Shown: positions 1 through 5,797, counted from the first letter of the stretch. The stretch is 11,218 nt of DNA from Undibacterium sp. (GCA_019752975.1 JAIELM010000164.1:1-11218); one strand, 5' to 3'. The notes: generated by a model from the letters alone, not told the origin. Program-made: numbers and translations.

Positions 1-1013
1 AGTTCAGCCAGTTCTAATAAATGTCCCGTTTTTCCACCAGGGGCGGCGCACGCATCTAACACGGACATACCATCTTGGACATCTAGTAAATTGGCCGCTA
101 ATTGTGCCCCCGCATCTTGTACTGAGACTAGACCTTGTTCAAAACCGGGAATTTGAGTGACCGGCATAGGTTTAAACAAACGCACCGCAACTGGCCCAAT
201 TTGCGTAGCACCGATACTGTGCTGAGCTAACAGCGATAAATAATCAACCATCGATATTTGTCTCTGATTGACCCTTAAAGTCATTGGTGGTGGGGTATTA
301 CCTACTGATAGAATTGCTTGCCACTGATTTGGATACGCTGCTTTGCACTGATCTATCCACCACTGCGGATAATTCCATTTGGCTGACGCCTGCTTCATTA
401 CCATAGGAAGCAAGTCATTTTTCTCACGTAAAAATCGACGTAAGACCGCATTAACCATGCCTTTGGCAAAGACCATATGTGGTGAAGAAGCGGCCGCATT
501 CACTGCTTGATCCACTAATACAAAATCATCATAAGGCGCCAGCTCTGTTTCGCTAGCGGTCTCCTCATTCTTTAACAATAAACTTAAAGCGCAGCATAAT
601 AGACTGTATAGCAATGCTGGTTCCGGTGGCTTGTCAGTCATTAATTTAATCAAAGCATCTGCTCGTCCAACTTGACGCATCGTACGATAGGCAATGTCTT
701 GTATTGCACCTCGCACTGAGGGAGCTACTTCATTTTGTGTAAATACTCGTGATAGTGCCTGAGGTAAAGCGACACCTTCTAAAACATAGGCAACAGCTTG
801 CGCGGCACCGACTAAACTAAATGCTAAAGAATCGTTCTTAATCTCTAGGAGATTAATACCCGTTAGTTTAGTGGGGCTATTTGTGCTTGTTAAAGTGGTA
901 GAGGTAGTTTGTTTAGTAGTTGAACTTGACTTGTTCGTAGTAGCGGATTGGGTACGCGGTTTCGCTTTGTTTGTCCGGCTGATACTTAAGGTTTTTCTCG
1001 TGGGTTCTGACAT
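1..1013 (-). CDS. rsmB: 16S rRNA (cytosine-967-C5)-methyltransferase RsmB, N-terminal 337 residues, cut by the left edge
   Basis: RsmB (Sun/Fmu) is a cytoplasmic SAM-dependent enzyme that methylates C967 of 16S rRNA. I translated the minus strand from the ATG at 1013. Residues about 60-200 form the NusB-like RNA-binding domain, with stretches such as RGAIQDIAYRTMRQ and VFAKGMVNAVLRRFLRE. The Rossmann methyltransferase domain follows, with SVQDAGAQLAA and the SAM-binding loop DACAAPGGKTGHLLELAE, where the window ends. The missing part, about 100-130 residues by comparison with the family, carries the two catalytic cysteines (PC and TC motifs). Residues about 12-46 are an unusual basic, Thr/Ser/Lys-rich low-complexity extension. 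The start follows the upstream hydrolase stop by 14 bp, so the two are probably cotranscribed, but no Shine-Dalgarno is visible and the true start could lie further in. The sequence resembles Burkholderiales RsmB. Confidence 0.95.
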   Translation of the reverse strand, partial: MSEPTRKTLSISRTNKAKPRTQSATTNKSSSTTKQTTSTTLTSTNSPTKLTGINLLEIKNDSLAFSLVGAAQAVAYVLEGVALPQALSRVFTQNEVAPSVRGAIQDIAYRTMRQVGRADALIKLMTDKPPEPALLYSLLCCALSLLLKNEETASETELAPYDDFVLVDQAVNAAASSPHMVFAKGMVNAVLRRFLREKNDLLPMVMKQASAKWNYPQWWIDQCKAAYPNQWQAILSVGNTPPPMTLRVNQRQISMVDYLSLLAQHSIGATQIGPVAVRLFKPMPVTQIPGFEQGLVSVQDAGAQLAANLLDVQDGMSVLDACAAPGGKTGHLLELAE

Positions 1014-1027
1014 GATAATAAATGATG

Positions 1028-1903
1028 TTAAATACTTGGTTTATCGGGTAGTAGGTTTTGATCTTTAAGCCACTTCTGCACATCATCAAAAACGATAGCG
1101 GCTTCTTTTTCATTAAAAATTTCGTGATAAAAACCTGGATAAATAATGCTCTTCACTTTAGTCGTATGCCCGCTTTCCGACAATTTTTCCACAAAGGCTT
1201 TTGCTCCGCTTGGATTAACTACTAAATCGTCACCAGCGACTAAGACTAATAAAGGGACTTGCAGATTATGGCAATTTTTTTTTACATACGCCATCGTGTT
1301 TAACATACTTTGAAACAAACAAGCACTAATACGCGAATGTACCAAGGGATCAGTTTGATAATCCCTTACTACCTTTTGATCATGTGATAGATAGCGACCA
1401 TTAGTACCATGGGTAACTGCTAAATGGGGGGTAATATGCCGAGCGATAGCAAATATAAATTTTTGAAAGCCACTGGTTTTTACCGATAGTGCGGGTGACG
1501 ACAATATTAATCCCTTTATTGCTACCAATCCCTCTAACGCGACTCTACAAGAAAATAAACCTCCCATGCTATGAGCAAAAATAAGTGGTGGGCTCATTAG
1601 CTGAGTAGAAAAATCCTTAATAACTAGTTGGATGTCATTTAATAGCGTCGTTGTATCGGGAACATCGCCACGTGGTCCTTGCGATTGTCCATGTCCACGA
1701 TGATCAAAACTCCTTACTCGAAAACCTAAAGACTGAAAAAATCTGGCCACATGTAGATAACGTCCTGAGTGTTCGCCTAATCCATGCATAAGCAAAATTC
1801 CTGGTGCATGGCTTGATAATGCTGGCCAATCACGAACGAAAATAGCGGTCTTATCACTGGTATTTAAGAAAAATTCTTGTATATGATTAAGCTGAGCGTT
1901 CAT
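1028..1903 (-). CDS. alpha/beta-hydrolase, monoacylglycerol lipase / lysophospholipase type
   Basis: A 291-residue cytosolic serine hydrolase of the Hydrolase_4 (monoglyceride lipase, PldB-like) family; such enzymes release fatty acids from monoacylglycerols or lysophospholipids. Seen: an oxyanion-hole segment HGLGEHSGRY at residues 40-49, FDHRGHGQSQG at 66-76, and a nucleophile elbow AHSMGG with Ser112. The likely acid is Asp226 (in GDDLVV) and the likely base His260 (in GFYHEIFNE). There is no signal peptide or membrane segment. The first Gly of the usual GHSMGG elbow is Ala110. An AGGA Shine-Dalgarno lies about 8 bp before the ATG at 1903. rsmB starts 14 bp after this stop, so the two genes probably form an operon. 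The substrate is inferred from family only. Confidence 0.9.
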   Translation of the reverse strand: MNAQLNHIQEFFLNTSDKTAIFVRDWPALSSHAPGILLMHGLGEHSGRYLHVARFFQSLGFRVRSFDHRGHGQSQGPRGDVPDTTTLLNDIQLVIKDFSTQLMSPPLIFAHSMGGLFSCRVALEGLVAIKGLILSSPALSVKTSGFQKFIFAIARHITPHLAVTHGTNGRYLSHDQKVVRDYQTDPLVHSRISACLFQSMLNTMAYVKKNCHNLQVPLLVLVAGDDLVVNPSGAKAFVEKLSESGHTTKVKSIIYPGFYHEIFNEKEAAIVFDDVQKWLKDQNLLPDKPSI

Positions 1904-1982
1904 ACTTTTGTCCTAGATTTTTTTTTATGTGACGCTAAACGATTGTAGTGTCTTACTACCGATTTAATTTTATTTGCTAGTG

Positions 1983-2321
1983 CTAGACACCCCAAATTAC
2001 ATCTACATGCATCTTATTTGCTGCCCTTAACATTTCTAATAATGGAAATACGCGAGCTGACAAACTAACGAATTCACGTTTTTGTTTTTTTTCAAATTCG
2101 TCTAAATCATTTTCATCGAAATCATTTAACTCGTCTAATACGCGATTTATTTTCCTATCTTGGGTGCACAAATCTTCAATTTTTTGTATTACTTGAGCAT
2201 TTTCTGTTGCGGTAATAACCCCACGTTCAATATTTTTTCCTAACGAATCTAAAACGCTCTGTATGTGCGTTTTATACATGGTAATGTCGGCAGCGGCTTT
2301 AGATTTAAAGCATATAAGCAT
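1983..2321 (-). CDS. DUF1840 family protein
   Basis: A 112-residue soluble protein that I recognise as DUF1840, a family of unknown function found mainly in Betaproteobacteria. The diagnostic ends are present: an N-terminal MLICFKSKAAADITMY, where the Phe-Lys-Ser-x-Ala-Ala-Ala-Asp pattern is typical, and a C-terminal block with ARVFPLLEML ending in VIWGV. The middle (about residues 45-82) is charged and probably coiled or flexible (LNDFDENDLDEFEKKQKRE). The gene starts 16 bp after the stop of the lipoprotein gene on the same strand, and the two are probably one operon. Only a weak AAGAA stretch precedes the ATG. A 79-bp gap separates it from the hydrolase gene, so whether that is in the same transcript is unclear. 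Confidence 0.85.
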   Translation of the reverse strand: MLICFKSKAAADITMYKTHIQSVLDSLGKNIERGVITATENAQVIQKIEDLCTQDRKINRVLDELNDFDENDLDEFEKKQKREFVSLSARVFPLLEMLRAANKMHVDVIWGV

Positions 2322-2337
2322 AATAGGATTCTTTTAT

Positions 2338-2835
2338 TTATGAAAATTTGAGAGAACCAAAAAACATCTCTATCAATTCGGGGTTAAACGATTTTTCATT
2401 ACCTAAAATCAGTACTTGAATCACCCATGGTCCACGTTGAAAAAATTTAGCGACTAATTTAAGTTGCTGCCCATCTTGTCCAGTTCCAACACCCACAAAA
2501 AAATCTTTTCCTAATTGGGCTGCTGCTAAAGCGTCTTCCTGTCCTCGAATATTTTTTAATAATCCCATTTTCATCGCGGCTAAAACTTGTTTTTGTTGTT
2601 GCTGTTCCACTTTTGCGTAAGCTAAGGCAAAACTTAAATGACCTGCATCAGCCGCTTTCATTGTTAAGTGAACTTTGATATCCGCTAAATTAACTTCGCG
2701 CGTGTGACTTGCACTTTTTGCTGGAAGTAAAACCGTAAATGCTGGTTCAGAATTAGTAACTTCACGCCAATCGAATTTTGGCGTACAAGCACATAACATC
2801 AAGCTTAAAAATAAAAAATAAAAAATTTTTTTCAT
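2338..2835 (-). CDS. small membrane-anchored lipoprotein of unknown function
   Basis: A 165-residue protein with a lipoprotein signal peptide: two lysines, a hydrophobic run (IFYFLFLSLML) and a lipobox LCAC that puts the lipidated cysteine at residue 17, followed by TPKFDWREV. The mature part has no membrane segment and looks like a mixed alpha/beta globular domain (EPAFTVLLPAKSA, AAMKMGLLKNIRG, FFQRGPWVIQVLILG). Similar short lipoproteins with an FDWRE start and a VLLPAK strand occur in Burkholderiales as far as I recall; no function is known to me. The ATG at 2835 lacks an obvious Shine-Dalgarno. It is probably the first gene of a two-gene unit with the DUF1840 gene. Confidence 0.8.
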   Translation of the reverse strand: MKKIFYFLFLSLMLCACTPKFDWREVTNSEPAFTVLLPAKSASHTREVNLADIKVHLTMKAADAGHLSFALAYAKVEQQQQKQVLAAMKMGLLKNIRGQEDALAAAQLGKDFFVGVGTGQDGQQLKLVAKFFQRGPWVIQVLILGNEKSFNPELIEMFFGSLKFS

Positions 2836-2877
2836 AAAAATAATATCTACTCGGTATTCTCTCTTGAATTCAACAGC

Positions 2878-2994
2878 TTAGGACTTACGCAAAATTGCGC
2901 TGGCTAGACGCAGAGCCGAAGACAGTACTTTAGTACCTTAGTTTAGCAAATGGCGATAGCAACAACGCCAGCGTTTGTTTTGCGTAAGTCCTAA
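2878..2994. mobile_element. MITE-like inverted-repeat element, copy 1
   Basis: A 111-bp core (2881-2991) bounded by perfect 14-bp terminal inverted repeats, GGACTTACGCAAAA at 2881-2894 and its reverse complement at 2978-2991, each flanked outside by TA (2879-2880 and 2992-2993) as expected of a TA target duplication. With the flanks the palindrome is 17 bp. The ends stay imperfectly complementary inward to a CTGGC block (2900-2904 and 2967-2971). A small palindrome, GTAC-TTTA-GTAC, lies near the middle. There is no coding capacity, so the element would depend on a transposase supplied elsewhere. A second copy in opposite orientation is at 10285-10384. TA duplications occur with IS630/Tc1-type and some IS5-family transposases; the parent family is not determined here. 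Confidence 0.8.
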
Positions 2995-3003
2995 AGGTTT
3001 TTG

Positions 3004-3138
3004 TCATTGTAAAGCAGAGCACTTAATCGACCCAGTATTAACGAAATTAATATTGTCTCCTAAGCCTTTTAGGCGCACGCCATACGACCTATCGTCAAAA
3101 AACACCTTTAAGCCATCTCTTTTTACAGTTAATCGCAT
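3004..3138 (-). pseudogene. 44-codon ORF, possible relic of a gene's 3' end
   Basis: On the minus strand an ATG at 3138 opens 44 codons: it starts MRLTVKRDGLKVFFDD, continues with RSYGVRLKGLGDNINF and ends GSIKCSALQ before a TGA. The pattern of short beta strands separated by turns reads like the end of a secreted or pilin-like protein rather than random translation, but I cannot assign a family. No Shine-Dalgarno precedes the ATG and an in-frame TAG lies three codons upstream, so it is either a very small protein or the surviving tail of a broken gene. Its stop lies 10 bp from the right end of the MITE. Confidence 0.25.
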
Positions 3139-3240
3139 ACCGTTCTAGCTATTTGTATGGCGCTGCTATTGTGTATCCATGGATGAGGCAAATTAAACCC
3201 GCATCCCTCTATCGATTTTTAATCTTAAAGGAATATTGCC

Positions 3241-3510
3241 ATGACTACCCAAACTCAAAATCCCGTCCTTAACTTTTTTTTCAATCTCACTGATGCCGCT
3301 AAATATTTTTGGCACGCTTACGTTGATTGGACCTTAGATAGCTCATGGGGTAAATTATTTTTAGCATTTATATTTGCAATGATTATTGGCAGCGCTTTCT
3401 GCTTATATTCCTTAGTTAAATCAGCCATTCTTTGTACCTTACTAGTGAAAATTTTTATTCGTAAAGAAAAGTCAAACGAAGTCTTTCCGAATCATACTGA
3501 GGAAAATTAA
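3241..3510 (+). CDS. 89-residue membrane protein, stand-alone paralogue of the kinase membrane domain
   Basis: A small inner-membrane protein: a cytosolic or interfacial N-terminal segment with aromatic residues (KYFWHAYVDW, residues 21-30), then one long or two short hydrophobic helices (about 37-72) and a charged tail (IRKEKSNE). It aligns without a gap, at the same residue numbers, with the N-terminus of the kinase encoded next to it: D18, K21, W24, D29, W30, S35, W36, L39, A46-M47-I48, G50, L55, S57, I63, L64 and K70 are identical (17 of 53 over residues 18-70). It therefore probably arose by duplication of the kinase's membrane part. AAAGGAA at 3227-3233 is a good Shine-Dalgarno, 7 bp from the ATG. 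Its stop is 1 bp before the kinase start. A role in binding the kinase or sharing its signal is inference. Confidence 0.8.
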   Translation: MTTQTQNPVLNFFFNLTDAAKYFWHAYVDWTLDSSWGKLFLAFIFAMIIGSAFCLYSLVKSAILCTLLVKIFIRKEKSNEVFPNHTEEN

Positions 3511-3511
3511 C

Positions 3512-4411
3512 ATGAATGAGGATCACAAAAGTCGAGTTTTTTTATTCGTCATTGAAGCGAGTGATTTAACAAAAAAACTTTGGTGGAAATTTTTTGATTG
3601 GTTGGCTGTAATTTCTTGGTCTTACTTATTGTTTGTTTCTTTCTTAGCGATGATCGTTGGTGGAATTTTAGGTTTAGGTAGTTTTTTACCCTTACTTATT
3701 TTGGTATCTATCATGATCAAAAGTTTAGCTGGAGGGAAGCGCAGTGCAGAAATCGCGGCTAGTGATGCTCGCTTACGTGCGGATGTAGAAGCACTTGAAC
3801 GGCGCGTTATTGAAGCAGAAATGGCTACCTTACAAGCACAAATTGAACCCCATTTTTTATTTAATACTTTAGCTTTAATTAGCCAATTAATCGAAACAAA
3901 TCCGAGTCAAGCATCGATAGTTCACGACCATCTCATTAAATATTTACGTTTGGCTTTACCAAATAATCGAGAGCAAATTAAAAGTAAATTAGATCAACAA
4001 TTGGAGCTATCAAGAGCGTATTTAAGCATTATGCAAGAACGTATGCAGGAGCGATTAACTTACGAAATTATTTGCCCTTCTCATTTGAAGCATTTGGCTT
4101 TTCCTTCAATGATGATACAAGCTCTTGTGGAAAATGCGATTACTCATGGTCTAGAATCTCAAATCGACGGTGGTCATATCACAATTATTGCTCGTCAAGG
4201 AGAACAGGAAATTCAACTAGAAATAAGTGATAACGGTGTAGGTTTTGATTTTCAAACTAAAGAAGGTCGAGGCATTAATAATATTCGTGAGCGTCTAAAA
4301 ATTTTATACGGATTAAAAGCAAATTTAAGCATTGAAGTACCTGCTAGTGGTGGGACTCGGGTAACTTTACATATACCTCTTTCAATTGAAAATATTCGAA
4401 GCGCTGAGTAA
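3512..4411 (+). CDS. LytS/AlgZ-type membrane sensor histidine kinase (His_kinase PF06580)
   Basis: A 299-residue sensor kinase of the LytS/YehU/AlgZ class, expected to pass phosphate from its histidine to a LytTR-type response regulator. Order: membrane segment(s) at about 37-72; a coiled-coil linker about 78-108 (LRADVEALERRVIEAEMATL); the H box LQAQIEPHFLFNTLALI with phospho-acceptor His114; the N box QALVENAITHG with Asn208; the G1 box DNGVGF at 240-245; and GRGINNIRERL at 252-262, the HATPase ATP-binding fold. There is no large extracellular sensor, so the membrane segment itself probably senses. The start at 3512 follows the small paralogue's stop by 1 bp, with GAGGA at 3499-3503 inside that gene, so translation is probably coupled. 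No response regulator gene lies in the window. Confidence 0.92.
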   Translation: MNEDHKSRVFLFVIEASDLTKKLWWKFFDWLAVISWSYLLFVSFLAMIVGGILGLGSFLPLLILVSIMIKSLAGGKRSAEIAASDARLRADVEALERRVIEAEMATLQAQIEPHFLFNTLALISQLIETNPSQASIVHDHLIKYLRLALPNNREQIKSKLDQQLELSRAYLSIMQERMQERLTYEIICPSHLKHLAFPSMMIQALVENAITHGLESQIDGGHITIIARQGEQEIQLEISDNGVGFDFQTKEGRGINNIRERLKILYGLKANLSIEVPASGGTRVTLHIPLSIENIRSAE

Positions 4412-4520
4412 GCCGCAATCATACCGATTTAAATCGAGTAGTGCGCGGTTTATTTTTTATACTGACTTAGTTCATTTTTCAGCTTTTTCTTCTTTAATTT
4501 AACAAGTTTATATATATGAA

Positions 4521-4532
4521 TAGTAGTAATGG
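4521..4532. promoter_or_regulatory. DnaA-trio-like trinucleotide run, left copy
   Basis: TAG TAG TAA followed by TGG on the plus strand; the complement reads CCA TTA CTA CTA leading away from the DnaA box at 4550-4558. DnaA-trios, first described in Bacillus subtilis, are repeated trinucleotides of this kind that bind DnaA on single-stranded DNA beside an AT-rich unwinding tract; here TATATATAT adjoins. The last trio is degenerate. Confidence 0.5.
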
Positions 4533-4549
4533 TTAACGTTGCTTATTTT

Positions 4550-4558
4550 TGTGGATAA
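4550..4558 (-). promoter_or_regulatory. DnaA box, exact consensus
   Basis: TGTGGATAA on the plus strand is TTATCCACA on the minus strand, an exact match to the consensus DnaA box. It begins 29 bp after the start of the trinucleotide run, the same spacing as in the right half. Confidence 0.75.
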
Positions 4559-4576
4559 GTCGATTTTTTTTCTACA

Positions 4577-4589
4577 AATCAAGCGGGTA
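4577..4589 (+). promoter_or_regulatory. IHF-like site, one mismatch
   Basis: AATCAAGCGGGTA fits the IHF consensus WATCAANNNNTTR except for G in place of the first T of TTR. It begins 27 bp after the DnaA box start, exactly as in the right half, where the match is perfect. Confidence 0.4.
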
Positions 4590-4694
4590 GCGTAGTGATA
4601 AGTAGCGATAAAAATGGTGTATGGAAGAAGGACAGATGGTGCATAAAATCTCAAACTATACAAAAATCTGAATTACCAACAAAATATGCAGGTT

Positions 4695-4703
4695 TTTTCC
4701 ACA
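4695..4703 (+). promoter_or_regulatory. DnaA box, one mismatch
   Basis: TTTTCCACA differs from TTATCCACA at the third base. The identical variant occupies the corresponding place in the right half (5764-5772). Confidence 0.55.
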
Positions 4704-4706
4704 AAC

Positions 4707-4715
4707 TTATTCACA
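4707..4715 (+). promoter_or_regulatory. DnaA box, one mismatch
   Basis: TTATTCACA differs from the consensus at the fifth base. It lies 12 bp after the previous box (start to start) and 11 bp before the end of the mtnN coding region. Confidence 0.55.
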
Positions 4716-4726
4716 GAAATTATTTT

Positions 4727-5512
4727 TTAATTGTTGCTCATTTGCGCTAAAAAATAAATCTCAAGTACGCCTAAACTCATTAGTGCCGCAACTTTTTGTA
4801 TAAAACCCTGAAAATCCATATGTGCATTTTCATTTGCGTTATCTGAAATAATTCGTAGTACAGCATAGGGCACATCAAAATCCTGACAAACCTGAGCAAT
4901 TGCTGCTCCTTCCATTTCCACTGCTAATAGATCCGGTAAAAGAACCCTTAATTGATTCAGAATCTGCGCATCTTGAATAAATTGATCGCCGCTAGCGATC
5001 AGTCCCTGTTTTATTTGTACCCTATTAGGTAATAAATTAAACTGTTGTCGTTCATTTTCTTTAATCGTGTAAATCATTTTTTGACTTAGAAAATGTTGTG
5101 CGGCCCGAATCAGACAAGAATTAATATCGTGATTACTAAAGAAGCGACTTTGACCAGTAAATGGAATTTCAAATCGCGGACAAAGCGGTAGGGCATTCAT
5201 ATCATGCTGCAATAAAGCATTAGCTATAACGATGTCGCCTAAATGCAGATCTGGAGATCCGGCACCAGCTACACCTGACAAAATAACTTGGTTCACTTTA
5301 AATTGCTGAATCAATATTGCTGTTGTACTTGCCGCAGCTACTTTTCCGATTCCGGATAAAACACAGACAATAGAATTTCCCCAAAGATCACCTTGTAAGA
5401 ATCGTCTATTTGCGATGGTATGAACAATTAGATTTTGTATCAGTGGCTCAAGTCCTTGCTGTTCTTCAGGCATAGCGAAGATGAGACCAGTTGTGTTTAA
5501 TTTTTTTTTCAT
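4727..5512 (-). CDS. mtnN: 5'-methylthioadenosine/S-adenosylhomocysteine nucleosidase
   Basis: A 261-residue cytosolic PNP/UDP-phosphorylase-fold enzyme that cleaves adenine from methylthioadenosine and S-adenosylhomocysteine, clearing products of SAM use. Motifs: FAMPEE near the N-terminus, with Glu17 aligning to the catalytic Glu12 of the E. coli enzyme; SGIGKVAAA at 53-61; GVAGAG at 80-85; GLIASGDQFI at 170-179; the ribose-binding VEMEGAAIAQVC at 198-209; and ISDNAN with catalytic Asp224. It is about 30 residues longer than the E. coli protein, mostly in the 105-165 region, like other betaproteobacterial members. No clear Shine-Dalgarno precedes the ATG at 5512; Met14 is an alternative start but would remove the first strand. 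The gene stands alone between the two candidate origin halves, and its promoter must lie within or beside the right half. Confidence 0.9.
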   Translation of the reverse strand: MKKKLNTTGLIFAMPEEQQGLEPLIQNLIVHTIANRRFLQGDLWGNSIVCVLSGIGKVAAASTTAILIQQFKVNQVILSGVAGAGSPDLHLGDIVIANALLQHDMNALPLCPRFEIPFTGQSRFFSNHDINSCLIRAAQHFLSQKMIYTIKENERQQFNLLPNRVQIKQGLIASGDQFIQDAQILNQLRVLLPDLLAVEMEGAAIAQVCQDFDVPYAVLRIISDNANENAHMDFQGFIQKVAALMSLGVLEIYFLAQMSNN

Positions 5513-5557
5513 AAAGAGAAGTTTGTGTATGGTCGGTAAGCGCTGAGAGTGGTTTTA

Positions 5558-5587
5558 GGGCTTCTTGGGTCTTCTTTGGTCTTCTTG
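5558..5587. repeat. three tandem 10-bp repeats, GGtCTTCTTg
   Basis: GGGCTTCTTG, GGTCTTCTTT and GGTCTTCTTG follow each other directly, giving an exact 10-bp period, about one helical turn. They lie between the mtnN start and the AT-rich tract of the right origin half, ending 23 bp before the trinucleotide run. Such phased short repeats often bind a protein on one face of the DNA; which one is unknown. Confidence 0.7.
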
Positions 5588-5610
5588 TATACAACTTGTT
5601 TACATATATA

Positions 5611-5622
5611 TAGTAGTAATAG
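5611..5622. promoter_or_regulatory. DnaA-trio-like trinucleotide run, right copy
   Basis: TAG TAG TAA TAG on the plus strand, complement CTA TTA CTA CTA, lies between an ATATATAT tract and the DnaA box. All four units fit the trio pattern (T-A-purine). The spacing to the box (29 bp, start to start) equals that of the left copy. Confidence 0.55.
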
Positions 5623-5639
5623 TTAAGGATGTGTTTTTT

Positions 5640-5648
5640 TGTGGATAA
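5640..5648 (-). promoter_or_regulatory. DnaA box, exact consensus
   Basis: TGTGGATAA on the plus strand, TTATCCACA on the minus strand; the counterpart of the box at 4550-4558. Confidence 0.75.
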
Positions 5649-5666
5649 GGTGGTTTACCAATTTTA

Positions 5667-5679
5667 AATCAAGGGTTTA
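5667..5679 (+). promoter_or_regulatory. IHF site, exact consensus match
   Basis: AATCAAGGGTTTA fits WATCAANNNNTTR at every defined position. It begins 27 bp after the start of the DnaA box, the same offset as the one-mismatch site in the left half. In E. coli oriC an IHF site likewise lies close to DnaA box R1. Confidence 0.55.
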
Positions 5680-5763
5680 AGCTAAGGATAAAGACAGGTA
5701 TAAAACTTGTACAGAGAAAGAGCAGTTTCTGTATAAGTTTTTTGGGGAAGAGATGTTTAAGGT

Positions 5764-5772
5764 TTTTCCACA
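5764..5772 (+). promoter_or_regulatory. DnaA box, one mismatch
   Basis: TTTTCCACA, the same variant as at 4695-4703 in the left half. Confidence 0.55.
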
Positions 5773-5797
5773 AGTCTTAGAGTAGATAACCCAAGCT

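Larger units (their letters stand above)
4501..4715. other. candidate replication-origin half-site, left (DnaA boxes, trio, IHF-like site)
   Basis: This is most of the 315-bp gap between the kinase and mtnN. In order on the plus strand: an AT-rich tract (4507-4518), TAGTAGTAATGG (4521-4532), an inverted consensus DnaA box (4550-4558), an IHF-like site (4577-4589), and two one-mismatch DnaA boxes (4695-4703, 4707-4715). Positions 4501-4560 match 5593-5650 at about 47 of 60 aligned positions with one 2-base gap, and AAATCAAG at 4576-4583 matches 5666-5673. A run of Ts with TTTCTTCTTT (4485-4494) sits 30 bp before the trio, where the right copy has its 10-bp repeats. 4412-4500 otherwise shows only a weak possible hairpin. 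The origin role is inferred. Confidence 0.65.

Noticed and set aside
871..1113. Short ORFs on both strands across the rsmB/hydrolase junction
   Set aside because: They overlap two well-supported genes in other frames and resemble no protein.
1185..1193. TTTTCCACA, a one-mismatch DnaA box
   Set aside because: A single site inside the hydrolase coding region with no companions; such matches are expected by chance.
3140..3240. Sigma-70 promoter for the small membrane protein/kinase pair
   Set aside because: TTGTAT near 3158 has no -10 partner at suitable distance; a promoter must exist here but cannot be placed.
4412..4460. Possible terminator after the kinase gene (ACCG ... CGGT followed by T-rich sequence)
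   Set aside because: The stem is only four pairs with a long loop; too weak to annotate.
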